64,000 nucleotides of DNA from Lota lota (taxonomy: Eukaryota > Chordata > Actinopteri > Gadiformes > Lotidae). Below, in pieces: positions 31,781 to 44,040 of the stretch. The notes below the pieces were generated by a model. The model was not told the DNA's origin. It saw nothing but the letters and a program-made list of their open reading frames with translations, and did not search any database. A program made the translations under genes and the position numbers. Every line of letters begins with the position of its first letter. Positions within the stretch are counted from its first letter, which is position 1. The stretch lies in the NCBI GenBank assembly GCA_026745465.1, contig JACYXH010000122.1, positions 108,517 to 172,516 of the forward strand, given 5' to 3'.

Positions 31781-31858
31781 ATGTCTTGAAACACATCTCT
31801 AGTGGGACTGCTGATGTCTTCTGTGTCTCTCTCCATTTCTGTCTGACCAAAGACATCC

Positions 31859-31973
<115 letters not shown>

Positions 31974-32063
31974 ACTTTAATTCATCGTTTGGATGGAAGA
32001 CGCAGGCCTAATGCTGTTGACACAGAGACATCGATGACAGTCAGCTTCACTGTAGGAAAGAGA

Positions 32064-32124
<61 letters not shown>

Positions 32125-32125
<1 letters not shown>

Positions 32126-32400
32126 CAGACAGAGATAGAGACAGAGATTATTCAGTACAATACAGATTGAGAGAGAGAGAGATTATTCAGTGCAATACAG
32201 ATTGAGAGAGAGGGAGAGAGATTATTTAATACAACACAGATTGAGAGAGAGATTATTCAGTACAATACAGATTGAGAGAGAGAGATTATTCAGTACAATA
32301 CAGATTGAGAGAGATTATTCAGTACAATACAGATTGAGAGAGAGAGAGATTATTGAGTATAATACAGATTGAGAATATAGCTATTCTACTGAATACATAT
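32125..32400. repeat. GA-rich minisatellite
   Basis: Units of 31-45 bp containing GATTATTCAGTACAATACAG followed by ATTGAGAGAGA. Confidence 0.85.
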
Positions 32401-32639
32401 TGTAGAGAATGCTCATTTTCCAAAGAATGTCTCATTCTACTTTTGTAAATTTGAATTTAAATCAAAAAGGTTTAGAAACATTTTATTATGTTATCAAAAT
32501 GAACACTTCACATTGTCAATATTTTCTACTTCCTGTAGTCGTTTGCAATTTGATATCATTAAACTTATAAAAAAACAGAAACAAGAGGAGAGGGGACAGA
32601 GAGATGGAGAGAGATATGAACTTTAACTGAACATTTAGA

Positions 32640-33094
32640 TTGGAAGACACAGAGATAATGCTATTGACACAGAGACATCGATGACAGTCAGCTTCACTGT
32701 AGGAGAGAGGGAGGGAGAGAGAAGGAGGGAGAGGGAACAACGAACTGGCGCCGGCTGCTAGGAAGCGCGGTGGAGAAATAGGGAGCGTAGATTGGCGATT
32801 GCTGGCAGTGTGTGTAAACAGAAGCACGTGGAGAAGTGGCAGCCGGCGGCCGCTAGGTGGCGGCAGTGGACGGAGTGACACACAGGCCCAATGATGTTGA
32901 CACAGAGACATCGATGACAGTCAGCTTCACTGTAGGAGAGAGGGAGGGAGAGGGAGGGAGGGGGGAAGAGGGAAGGTGGGAGAGAGAGAGAGGGAAAGGG
33001 AGGTGAAAAGAGGTAAAGAGAGTAGAGACACTGAGAGGGACGGAGGGAGTGAGAGGAGGGGAAGAGAATGAGGGAAGGAGGTGGAGAGAGCGAA
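32640..33094. repeat. Repeated block and purine-rich tract
   Basis: CATCGATGACAGTCAGCTTC followed by TGTAGGA and a GA-rich run occurs at about 32026, 32678 and 32910. The remainder is GGAG-rich. No gene is seen. Confidence 0.7.
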
Positions 33095-33365
33095 GGAGAA
33101 TGTACCTATTCTACTGAATACATATTGTACTGAGAATGTAGCTATTCTACTGAATACATATTGTAGAGAATGTAGCTATTCTACTGAATACATATTGTAG
33201 ATAATGTAGCTATTCTACTGAATACATATTGTACTGAGAATGTAGCTATTCTACTGAATACCTATTGTACTGAGAATGTACCTATTCTACTGAGTAATTA
33301 TTGCAGAGAATGTACCTATTCTACTGAGTAATTATTGCACAGAATGTAACTATTCCACAGAAAAT
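33095..33365. repeat. Minisatellite, related to 23456-23935
   Basis: About eight units containing CTATTCTACTGAATACATA. Confidence 0.85.
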
Positions 33366-33819
33366 GACCCAATTCTACCTTTTGTACATTTTTATTGAAA
33401 TAAAAAGGTGTACAAACATTTGATGTCATTCATATTTCAGGAGTATAAACTAATATACTCGTTTTGTTTAAGAAACTAGAGATTTTTAACATGCACCTGC
33501 AAATGTTTACAATTTCATATTGTTAAATGTACAAAAAACATTCAGCAGTAATCAGATATTGATCAATATAGGAACCAGCCACCACCACACACACTCGGGA
33601 AGAGTCTTCACACTCCCACAATAGTATATGTAATCGAATCATGTATCATGGGTCATATTTTACAATAGTCAGGGTTCTTTTCCGAATGAATTCCTTCTTG
33701 TCAAATTAAAGCAGTACAACATTAATGCAGTTCTCTCAGATCAACATAGTAGAGATTCCCATGCAGGAAACAACATTAGTGGTTTTGGTTGATTTATGAT
33801 TTTACTATCAAAAAAGGTC

Positions 33820-35218
33820 CTAGTCTGTTTGATTGACAGATGAGATGATCAGGGGGCTAGAGTTTATACCTGCATACTTATAGAGACCTGGGCAGAGGAA
33901 TGGATAGAGAGGCTCAGTAAAGGTGCAGCCAGTAGCAGAGTAGATATGAACCCTGGCTTCCACATCATAGAAGGAGACCAGACCCTCATCATAATCAACA
34001 AACACCCCCACCTTCTGGAGCTTAGCTCTCAGAGGGAGACGGACAGCAGGGTTATCTTTAAAGACCAACCCATCGTTATCTAAGTAAAGAGTCCAGGATG
34101 AGACGGGGATGAGCTGTATCAGGATCCAAAGTCAAATCTACTTCATACTGCTGGACCCTCTTCAGTTCAGCATCATCACGCAGCTTCTTCATCTCCATGT
34201 TCAGTGTCTCCTCCAGCTGATCCAGGGATCTCCTCAAGGTCCCTACGTATGACGGAGGACGGACCTCCACCGTTGTCCAGTCCCTGGTGGGTGGAGGATT
34301 CTTCAGGCATCTGAAGGTCTGGAGGAAGTGGAGGTGGTCTTCAGTGTGTGAGAGCTGATTCACCTCTGAGCTTCTATTGGTCAGATCTCCTATTTCCTGC
34401 TCCAGCTCTTTGATGAGGTCTTCAGCTTGTTTCTCTGTGGATTTCAGTCTCTCTTTAACCGTTTGGTTGAACTCATCCTGCCACTTTTCAATAGAGCGCT
34501 TCAGAGCAGTGAGGACCTGCACACCATCAGCTATCTCTCTGTCTGCGTCTTTGTTGCTCAATTCTACTGTGTCTTTGATCTCCATAATCTTTAGTTTTCT
34601 CTCCTGGATCATCTGCTGAACTTCCGACTCCATCTTCCCCAGCTGGGCCGTCTTCACTTCATATTCCTCCTTTAGAGGTACAACAGGATGGGACTTGTGG
34701 TCTGTCTCTGTGCAGAACTGACACACACACACCTGTTCAGTCTGGCAGAAGAGCTCCAGAAGTCGGTCATGTTTCTTACACATCCTGTCTTCCAGACGGT
34801 CCATAGGCTCGACCAGCAGATGTTTCTTCAGGACTGCGACTCTCTGATGTGGCTCCAGGTGGGTTTGGCAGAAAGAGGTAAAACACACTAGGCAGGACTT
34901 CACAGCCTTCAGCTGGGTCCCAGTACAGACATCACAGGGAACTTCTGCTGGTTCAACACAAGGCTGCTCTTTGACTCGTACATACCTTCTAAACTGATCA
35001 ACCATCTCTGATATGTAGGTATTGACCTGTACATCAGGTCTTGTCTGGAACAGCTTGTTACAAACAGGACATTTGTACTGGACTTGGCCATCCCAGTGTG
35101 TTGTTATACAGGTTCTGCAGAAGTTGTGTCCACATAGTGTGGTGACTGGGCTGTTGAACACATCCAGACAGATGGGACATGAAAAGATATCCTCAGACCA
35201 GGAAGAATTGGACGCCAT
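33820..35218 (-). pseudogene. TRIM copy 3, SPRY frameshifted by a deletion
   Basis: The first 380 codons (34076-35218) encode a RING with intact C3HC4, B-boxes, coiled coil and the first PRY strand (LTLDPDTAHPRLIL). A deletion then removes 227 nt relative to copy 2 (equivalent to 11713-11939) and shifts the frame, ending after LDSLLR. The last 82 codons of SPRY survive out of frame at 33820-34068. The break carries a 3-bp microhomology (CAG). A truncated RING/B-box/coiled-coil protein could still be made; a pseudogene is likelier. The 5' UTR intron (35221-36251) and the promoter match copy 2. Confidence 0.88.
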
Positions 35219-35451
35219 TCCTAGAAGAAAAAAAATATGAAAATGTAATTACTATTTTAACTATACCTTATATGTTGTATACATGTAATAATGTATTAAT
35301 ATTCATAAGTGTGTTGTTATTTCAAGCTACCACCGTGAATAAAGGAGCCAACTGCACTCACACACAGGGAAGATTCTAACGCCACTACTACTCTGATCCA
35401 TACTGCTTATCCAGCCGCTACTTTAACGCTACTCTTATCGCTTCTTTTAGA

Positions 35452-35815
35452 AGAAGACAAGTTAAGAACAAGACATCTTTCTTCAACAGCAACACCTTAC
35501 ACAGGTTTTGAATACATAACTAATATAGACTCTATACTATTGAGATAATTGAAATGTGATACAAACAAAAAGAAATCAATAAACAAGAGAAAAGAAAAGA
35601 CAGTGGCATAGAGCAACATGGATGGGGTCTGCATGCAGCTGGGCCTCAAAAAGGCCTGAAGCCTTATCTGAACAGTTCTTCTGGAGGAAGATCTGCTTTT
35701 TTTCCTTTCCTGGTAATCATTGTGGATGAACGATCACCAGGAAGTTAATCTATTTCTTTTGTTCCTCAAATACCGCGTGCAGCGCCGGGTACGTCGGAGC
35801 TCATCGATACTTAGA
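35452..35815. repeat. Segmental-duplication block in the 5' UTR intron of TRIM copy 3
   Basis: Collinear with 13132-13500 and 24825-25190. Confidence 0.8.
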
Positions 35816-36251
35816 ATAGATTACACTTTATATACTACGGTGTGTAATAGTATCCCGGGGGCCACCCCCAGGGGCCCCGGTTAACACCCGGTTTCGGGAC
35901 CCATCCCTACTCACGCATGCGCCCTCCTCGTGAAGAACGCCCTGATGCTTTAACACCAAACTAACTTTGTTAAAGTCCCGTGTTGGCCTCGCCTGGTCGG
36001 GTTCAACCAAAGCGCACAGAGCGCGGCCCCGCGTGCCTGCGCCGCGCTCCAAACAGGACGCCGAGCACGCGCTGGTGGAATCCGACGAGGCGACACAATA
36101 GAGCACGTGAAGGTTGGTTTCGCTAAGCATCAACATCACGTGTTCACACGGAGCGCAGGAGACCCGTGTGGGGCTAACGCTACAGTACAACATGGCGCCC
36201 TGCAGACAGGACGGCAACAATGAGGATTAGAGGTCAATGTGTTGGACCCAC

Positions 36252-36401
36252 CTTGGAATGTTTTTCTCCCGGCTCTCCGCTTTAAAACGTCTCGTTCTTC
36301 GTCTCCGGAGAGGCTAACGTATCCACGTCGTCTCTTCGTCATGTCGTCGGTTGGATTTCCGTAAACTTCCGTTTCCTGAACAAGAGAGAGGGGTCTTTAT
36401 A
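36252..36401 (-). promoter_or_regulatory. TATA box, 5' UTR exon and donor of TRIM copy 3
   Basis: TATAAA at 36396-36401 (minus strand), GTTCAGGAAACGGAAGT at 36365-36381 and the donor AAG/GTGGGT at 36246-36251, in the same spacing as copy 2. Confidence 0.6.
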
Positions 36402-36644
36402 CAGATCTCCAGGCTCGGGCCCGCCCCCTCAGTACGACACTTCCGGTCTGAGATTGGAGTACTCCGGAAGAGACGATACGAACGTTCCATACACAGCCTC
36501 ACCGTTTCCTCTACTCTCACCGTGCGTGTGCGTTACGCCGCCGTCGTCGTTCGTTCCGATCTCGTTCACCGCTTGTCTGTCCGTCTCGATGCTTCTCTCC
36601 GTTCCTTCACTCCGTTTGTCCGTCGTCGTTTTCTCCGTTCTTTG

Positions 36645-38345
36645 TCTTTTTTTTTATTATCAAAAATATCAATTTATATTTACATTATCATTCTGGTATA
36701 AATAATAACATGCAAAAATCCCATACACACCCAAAATAATCCTGCTCACCATACACATCATACACAACATAACTTATAAGCTATAAAAACAAACATCCTC
36801 CACAAAACAAAACAACATAAACATTAAAATTAAAACTAAACATAAATACACATAATGAAACATTCTTTAAAAATGCATTTGCATTTTCCTATCATCTGTC
36901 TCACTAATAAAGCTGGAACCATCAATAAACAATTCTTTAAAAGTGTCTCTTCCTAGGTGGTTTTATTAACATTTCCACCTCTTTCCTAATCTTTGCTTCG
37001 AACAAAACCCATTCATCCACTTTCTTTCCTTCATAATATGCCATGTTCCTCCTTATCCACACTGCATATCTTGCATAGCTCAACATGTAATTCAACAAAT
37101 TACTATTTACATTTTCCTCTTTTTCACACAGTCCAAATAACATGTTTTCTTTCCACTTCATCCCCTCTATTACATCCAGTTTCCAGTGAGTTTGTACCAT
37201 GATTTATATTTTGTTATAGAACTTCTGTAAGAACTTACACTCAATGAATAAATGCATGAAGTTTTCTGGTTCTGTTTCACACATGTCACATTCCCTTTTA
37301 ATCCCCTTATTTATTTGGTGCAATACAACTCTTGTGAATATTATATTGTGTCTTCATTTGTAATCAAAGTTTTCACATTCCAGACTATTGTATTTTACTT
37401 TCAAATTATTCCATATGCTTTTTACATTAATGCCCACAAATACCCTTTCCCACACCTTCTCAGAAGCAGGCGTTTTAAATTATTTATCCACCAGAGTATT
37501 ATAAAAGTATTTTGTTTTTAATTCACACATTTCAATATGTTTCCCATTCTTTTCCACATATAATTCAGGAAATGTTACTTTCCTGTCAACCACCACATTA
37601 TTTTATATTTTCCATACCCATTAAATTGGTATACTTTCTTTTATTTTGTCAAACATATTTACAATACTTGTTGTGCTTATGTCCTCATCATACTCCTGGA
37701 CGGTATCAATGCTGTTCTGGTTTCTAAGGAAACCAGGTATGAATTAATATATGTAGTGTTTGATCTGCCTGAGCCCTGCATGGAAGAATTTCTTCTCCCA
37801 TAGCACTTTGTCGTTTTTCATTATTTTTGGATTTAACCATAGCGGCTGATTTATTATTTGACTTATTTGACTACATTCATTATTGATTTTGCTTCTGTAT
37901 TTGGCCCATGCCTCAAACACCTCTTTCTATATTCTAGGTACGTTATCATACATTGTATTCTTCATTATCATTAATAATCCATTTTCTTCAGACCCACAAT
38001 ACAAAAAATGATTCCACCCATAATCCACTGTATCATATAAATACTTTTCCACAGTTTTTATTCTTATTGCTCTTTTCTTTGTTTCTAAATCCACAAGTTT
38101 TAATCCCCCTTCTTCATGTCTTCCTATCAGAGTTTTTTGTGCTATCTGTGCAGGTTTTCCATCCCAAATAAAACTTGTTACACTCTTCTTTATTTCCTTT
38201 AATACCCATTCTGGCATATCTATGCCATTAAGGGTTAGGGTTAGGGTTACCTAACCCATATACAAATTTAGAATACAATAAGGAATTGACCACAATAATA
38301 ATACTTTTCCGCACTTACAAAAGGTTAATCTCATTGGAAATGCAG
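36645..38345 (-). mobile_element. 5'-truncated LINE, second family
   Basis: T-rich start (poly-A on the minus strand), then broken frames. 37927-38217 has PEWVLKEIKKSVTSFIWDG and HEEGGLKLVD, the region after the reverse transcriptase of L1-like ORF2. 36937-37200 is the C-terminal end (ENMLFGLCEKEENVN, AVWIRRNMAYYEGKKVDEW). Many stops lie between them. Non-LTR and dead. Confidence 0.75.
38231..38257. repeat. Telomere-like hexamers in head-to-head arrangement
   Basis: AGGGTTAGGGTTAGGGTTA followed by CCTAACCC, inside the LINE frame. GGGTTAGG at 38238-38245 and CCTAACCC at 38250-38257 form an inverted repeat. Confidence 0.8.
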
Positions 38346-38735
38346 GCATTCGCTAAAATATTGTCCCACAATACAATTTGTGGTTGTATATGTTGCGGGC
38401 TCCTGTCCCCTAGCTTTTCTAAAGATTTGGGCAATGGGGAATATTGCATTCAGAAGTTATGACTTTTGCACACATATACGCACATGCGTTTCCCAGCTGT
38501 TTACACCAACAACGAAAAAAGAAGTGACATTGTCACTTTTGACTAAGCTTGTCAGTGGATGCATAAACAACTTATACCATCGTCAGTAAGTGAATCACCA
38601 TCGTTTTTTTTAACACAAAACACCACGTTTACGCTCAGAAACACACTGTGGTCACCAAGGTGATTCTCCAGAACGATAGTTATGTTATAATAACTCCAGT
38701 GCTATGATTGTAGGCGTAGCCGTCTAGTTTCCCAC

Positions 38736-38845
38736 CTGCTGTACCCTCCAGTTACTGAAAGAAAAGGGAGGGCGAGCGCTGCCGTGCGCCGCGTTTATAT
38801 ACACGGGGCCGTGGGGAATGTGGGCGGGGCCCACCTTGATTGGTG
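38736..38845 (-). promoter_or_regulatory. Promoter-like CCAAT/GC/TATA array with splice donor
   Basis: On the minus strand, in order: CCAAT (38839-38843), CCCCGCCC (38822-38829), TATATAAA (38794-38801), then after about 30 nt a possible start site and a donor CAG/GTGGGA (exon edge at 38736). I cannot see which gene it serves. Confidence 0.45.
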
Positions 38846-40236
38846 CATTGTTGAAATGTTCAGTGCACGTGAGTGCGCGCACGGGACAAGCTCGTAAGGC
38901 GAAGCCTAGACGGCGTAGCCTACATGAAATAGAACTAGAGTTAAATTAACATAACTCGTTTGCGTTGGTTCAGGAAGCTCACTGAACCCTCTAGTGGCCA
39001 CAGACGAAAATGCATGCAGGGATTTAAATATCCTAGTAATGAATCCTTCTTTATTGTCATGCCTTGCCCTATAACAACAAACACAAAGGGTAAACTGGTC
39101 GTGTGACTGTGATTATCTTCATAAAACAGGTTCTGGTCTAATTCTGTGGTACGGTGGCCTGCATGGGCCATCTCGCACGTGCACCCAGGCAAAGAAGGAG
39201 AGGTTCCTTCTTCTTCAGCTCAGCACCAGCGCCTCAAACACAGACCTCTGTGTGTTTCAACATGTATGCTCAGGGTCCTATTAGACGCCACGGGGTAGGT
39301 GGTGTATCAACCAGCCTGCAGGGCTCATCTCTGGAGACACGCCAATAGCTGGGATCTGTTTACTGTCGGCTCCTTTCTACAATTCTCTCCATATCCCGTC
39401 ACTCATTGGACATTTAAGTCGGGATATGGAAATGCACTTGCTGGTATCCTGATTACTAATGTTGGTGTAGACAAAGCCTCTGTTGTGCTTTTTATTTAGT
39501 GAACCCCCAACTTTAAAGTTGAGACTGATCCTATGCTGAACACAAGAGAACATTCAGTTGGATCCACTGAGTTGTTTATTACCATTATGCTTTAATAACC
39601 AATACAACAGAAAAATAGTCCCTTACATGTACACAATAAACACAAGGACTAAAACAATAGAAGCAGCATACATTACAAATCATAAACAGGTGTGCATATA
39701 TGTTTAATAACTGAACATGTTCTGCTGCTGTGTTGTTCCCAACAGAACACAAGGAATCAATATTCAGTTTAAAGTCATTCACTACATGATCAATAGCTTT
39801 TCATAGACCGCTTGCATTATGAAGATAATATTAAATCTGCTTTAAATCAGGTTCCATGTTAGGCTTATCAAAATATAAACTGATATCAGAGCCCTTTAGT
39901 ATGAAACTGTAAATGTCTGAAAATACACAAAATATTGTTTTGACATTATAAATATAGTCTTTGTAAAACCTGCTTAGTTAACCCTATGGAAGATCTTAAG
40001 TCTCTTCCTTTCATGGTTTATCAAGATCAACTTTTCAGAAGCCCAATAAAATGTAGCATTTGGAGTATAGTCGAGTACATTTTTAAATCAACAAAACAGT
40101 GTGTGTGTATGTGTGTGTATCTATATATATATAAATAAATGTATGTTTTTTTTTATATATGCATGAGTGTGTGTGTGTGTGTGTTTATATATATGCATGC
40201 ATGTGTGTGTGTTTTATGTTTACTGTGTGTGTGTGT
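38846..40236. other. Intergenic and probable 3' UTR of TRIM copy 4
   Basis: 38885-38930 repeats, inverted, the GGCTACGCCGTC...GGCTTCGCC segment near 14255. A minus-strand AATAAA at 39575-39580 is a possible poly-A signal for copy 4. AT and TG microsatellites lie at 40100-40235. No other gene. Confidence 0.5.
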
Positions 40237-42347
40237 CTACAACCGACTCAGAGACACTGAGTCACCATCCCCCCATACCCTAAACCCAGGGAGTAGGTCC
40301 TCCTGGGTGAAGGTGGACTGGAAGGTGTGGATGTGTGTCAGTGTGTCTGAGGACCCTCCTACATCTGGGGACACTCTGTAGAAGGACAGAGTGCCAGCAG
40401 GCCGGTCCAGATACACTCCTACTCTGTTAGAGCCAGCGGGGGGGAGATCTATGTCTGTTTCTATACCGTTGTACCGGGCATAGTAATGAGCATCATGACA
40501 ATCAAGACTCCAGGACTTGTTGTTCTCTCCAAGCCTGCTGTTATCACCCCCTCCTCTCCTTGTGATTCCTCTGTAAGTCACTCCTATCTCAACACGTCCT
40601 TCCCACTCTACCTCCCAGTAACAGCAGCCAGTCAGAGCCTCTCTACACAACACCTGGTACCAGTAGTCAAATCTCCCTGGTTGATCAGGATACGACTGGT
40701 CCTCTCCAACCAGCGTCACCTTTCTGTTGTCCTCAGACAGATAGAGTTGTCTGTGGGCTGTGTTTGGGTCCAGTGTGAGTTCACAGGCATCTGACGGGAG
40801 AACAAGACATGATTAGGCTGCTAAGCCACACAGAAATGTCATTTAAATAATGTTGAAGTGATGTATATTAGTATTATTATAAACAGCATTCCACTTATAG
40901 TAATAATGATTATATTACATCCATAATAATTGTATAACACTATCATGTTTTGACTATAAAAAATACATAGTATAGTTACTTGATTATGTGTAATATAATA
41001 ATGATAGTAATGAATATTAAAAACATTATAATAATAATATATTGATACAAACACATTCGTAATAATTATTTACAAATGTTATAGGATAACATAAAAGGCA
41101 TAACAACAACGATTACAATAATAGTAAAAATAGAATACACACACAATAACTATGGTACAATCATTAGATTATTAATAATATAATGAATATTATTCAATTG
41201 TGTGTAGTAATAATATACAACTAATTATTATTAATAATCAATTATAAAATTAAAATAATACATCTTAGATTTTACACTCACACTTCTTTACACCTGGTTT
41301 CAGGTCAGGCAGCTTCTTCATCTCCATGTTCAGTGTCTCCTCCAGCTGATCCAGGGATCTCCTCAAGGTCCCTACGTGTGACGGAGGACGGACCTCCACC
41401 GTTGTCCAGTCCCTGGTGGGTGGAGGATTCTTCAGGGATCTGAAGGTCTGGAGGAAGAGGAGGTGGTCTTCAGTCTGTGAGAGCTGCTTCACCTCTGAAC
41501 TTCTATTGGTCAGATCTTCTATTTCCTGCTCCAGCTCTTTGATGAGGTCTTCAGCCTCTTTCTCTGTGGATTTCAGTTTCTCTTTAACCGTTTGGTTGAA
41601 CTCATCCCGGCACTTTTCCATGCAGTTCATCAGAGCAGTGAAGACCTGCACACCATCAGCTATCTCTCTGTCTGCGTCTTTCTTGCTAATTTCTACTGTG
41701 TCTTTGATCTCCTTAATCTTTAGTTTTCTCTCCTGGATCATATGCGGAACTTCAGACTCTATCTTCCCCAGCTGGGCCGTCTTCACTTCACATTCCTCTT
41801 TTAGAGGTACAACAGGATGGGACTTGTGGTCTGTCTCTTTGCAGAACTGACACACACACACCTGTTCAGTCTGGCAGAAGAGCTCCAGAAGTCGGTCGTG
41901 TTTCTTACACATCCTGTCTTCCAGACGGTCCATAGGCTCGACCAGCAGATGTTTCTTCAGGACTGCGACTCTCTGATGTGGCTCCAGGTGGGTTTGGCAG
42001 TAAGACATAAAACACACTAGGCAGGACTTCACAGCCTTCAGCTGGGTCCCAGTACAGACGTCACAGGGAAATTCTCCTGGTTCAACACAAGGCTGCTCTT
42101 TGACTCGCACAGAACTTCTAAACTGATCAATCATCTCTGAAAAGAGAGTATTGACCTGTAAATCAGGTCTTGTCTGGAACAGAGTGTTGCAAACAGGACA
42201 TTTGTACTGGACTTGGTCATCCCAGAACGTTGTAATACAGGTTCTACAGAAGTTGTGTCCACATGGTGTGGTGACTGGGCTGCTGAACACATCCAGACAG
42301 ATGGGACATGAAAGGTTCTCTTCAGACCAGGAAGTAGCAGAGGCCAT
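40237..42347 (-). CDS. TRIM copy 4: RING/B-box/coiled-coil joined to an NLR-type B30.2 exon
   Basis: Two coding exons, 41282-42347 and 40237-40790, with an AT-rich 491-nt intron (donor T/GTGAGT, acceptor CCCGTCAG, phase 1), giving about 539 residues. Exon 1 has an intact RING (CPIC, CGHNFC, CRTC, CPVC), B-boxes and coiled coil nearly identical to copy 2. At MEMKKL the sequence departs to PDLKPGVKK and splices to a B30.2 starting ACELTLDPNTAHRQLYLSED, with YWEVEWEG and VGVYLDRPAGTLSFY. That B30.2 type is the one seen in many fish NLR and TRIM proteins and differs from that of copy 2. The start follows a CTAG acceptor; the 5' UTR intron is 42350-42447. Probably a functional E3 ligase with a different target range. 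Confidence 0.9.
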
Positions 42348-42447
42348 TCCTAGACACAGACGACAAGGTTAATGTATTGAGCATTTCCATAATTTTTCTA
42401 ATTCCAAAAAGGGAAGAGAGGTTCTAAAGTTGTGTTGTTTTACTCAC

Positions 42448-42660
42448 CTATTTGTGGTTGCTGTCTGTCAGACTATTTGTCCCAAAATGTGTTTTATATT
42501 TCTCCTGAAAGAGAGAACTGCTTCCTCGTCGGGTTTCTATGAACGTTAAGTTTTGTTTCCTGAACAACACGTCCTCTCCTCTCCTCCCCTAACTCCTGGC
42601 CCCGAACCTAACTCCTGGCTCCTCCCCTAACTCCAGGCTCCGCCCCCACCGTTCAACTTC
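42448..42660 (-). promoter_or_regulatory. 5' UTR exon and upstream flank of TRIM copy 4
   Basis: The donor GTGAGT at 42442-42447 closes a 5' UTR exon. GAAAGAGAGAACTGC, GTTTCCTGAACA and the CTCCTCCCCTAACTCC tandem repeat match the flank of copy 1. Confidence 0.45.
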
Positions 42661-42904
42661 CCACTCTGACTGTGGGCGTTCCCGCACCGTGAAAGCTCCT
42701 TCAAATGCGTTGATGTGTGTTCTCCTCTTCTCTGTGGAGTTAGAAGAGAGCCGGTGCAAACCGAGAGACACTGTGGTGATGGAGTGGTTATTTGCGACTG
42801 TAACTGGGATTCATTGACGTTGATTGACCCTTGTTTCCGGGGATTCCCTGCATACTATTTATCCAGCCCCGATCCAATGTTCAACAAGAAAATAAATTAA
42901 AGAT

Positions 42905-43043
42905 GTGTTTATTGCCGCTACGCTCGCTGCAGGAACTCGCCCCGGCGTGCACGCGCACAGTGCACACACGAGCAGCAGAGCTATGAGAGCAGCAGACAGC
43001 GGATTCAGTCAGAGTAGCAGCAAGTAGAGGCGCAAGCAGCGCT
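42905..43043 (-). repeat. Dispersed 140-bp repeat, copy d (inverted)
   Basis: The reverse complement of 14101-14240, again next to a TG/CA run (43051-43070). Confidence 0.75.
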
Positions 43044-43059
43044 ATGTTTGTGCGTGTGT

Positions 43060-43260
43060 GTGTGTGTGTGGGGGGGGGGGGGGTTGTAGTAGGTTATGTT
43101 TCTATAATTAGACAGGGTTATTTTCTTCCTTCATTTCTCTTCACTGAGTCATCTGGTTGGGTTATCATGTTTCTTCCTCTTGTAACACCCTTTACAGGCA
43201 GGTATTCAGAAAGGCAGACACACACACACAAACTATATTAATAAGCAATGTTAGAGACTG
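43060..43260. repeat. Unit repeated at 50690 and 52210
   Basis: ACAGGGTTATTTTCTTCC, TCATCTGGTTGGGTT and ACCCTTTACAGGCAGGTATTC followed by (CA)n. The three units, with their CTC-rich neighbours, are diverged tandem or segmental copies. Confidence 0.7.
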
Positions 43261-43448
43261 TTTTAACGAGCAGTAGCCTATAAATATACAAGAATACTGC
43301 AATGGGCTTTAAAATTACTAAAATAAAGTTGTTTTTACCTCTCTTGTCATATTTTGTGCAGAAATTTGATTTGAGTTTGATACAGATCAGCATATTTACC
43401 ATATGATTGTTGTTGTTGGGCTGGATTCTTCTTGTATTTGATTCTCAC

Positions 43449-43449
43449 T

Positions 43450-43510
<61 letters not shown>
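43449..43510. repeat. (CA)n microsatellite
   Basis: A CA run with one AAAA interruption. Confidence 0.9.
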
Positions 43511-43512
<2 letters not shown>

Positions 43513-43794
43513 TATAGCAAAGTGTGTGAACTGGTAAAACTTTGAGTGATGTGGTTATTGTTTGTGTGTTACAATGCACATGTACTGTATTGTCTGCCAT
43601 TGAGGTGTGAGCTGCACTCACAACCAAGGTTCAACCAGGAGTCCTACTGAACATGGATAGAACATTGGTAGAAGGGTTTCTCCTTTTCCTCATCAGTGCA
43701 ATTATTAGTTTGGCCGGCTTCTGTCATGGTCAACCCGTGGTTGATACGTGATCAACTAAAGTTGCACGTATTTAATTTAAAATATTAGCTTGTC

Positions 43795-44040
43795 TCCCTC
43801 TTCCTCTTCCACCTCGTACACATAAACCTCCTCCTCCTCCTCCTCATCCCCCCTAATCCTCCAATTCCTCCCCCCTTCTCCTCCTCTACCTCCTCCTCCT
43901 ACTCCCTTCTCTTCCTCCTCCCTTCTCTTCCTCCTCCCCCATTTTGCTCCTGCACCTCCTCTTCCTCATCCACCTCCTCCCCCTTCTGCTCCTACACCTC
44001 CTCTTCCTCCTCCTTTCCCTCCTGTTCATCCTCCTCCTTT
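43795..44040. repeat. Pyrimidine-rich CTC/CTT tract
   Basis: Almost pure C/T on the plus strand, built of CCTCCT units; able in principle to form triplex DNA. Confidence 0.85.

Noticed and set aside
41416-41850. Plus-strand frame of 144 codons over TRIM copy 4, with similar ones over the other copies
   Set aside because: Antisense shadows of the TRIM coding sequence; they recur wherever the TRIM exon occurs.
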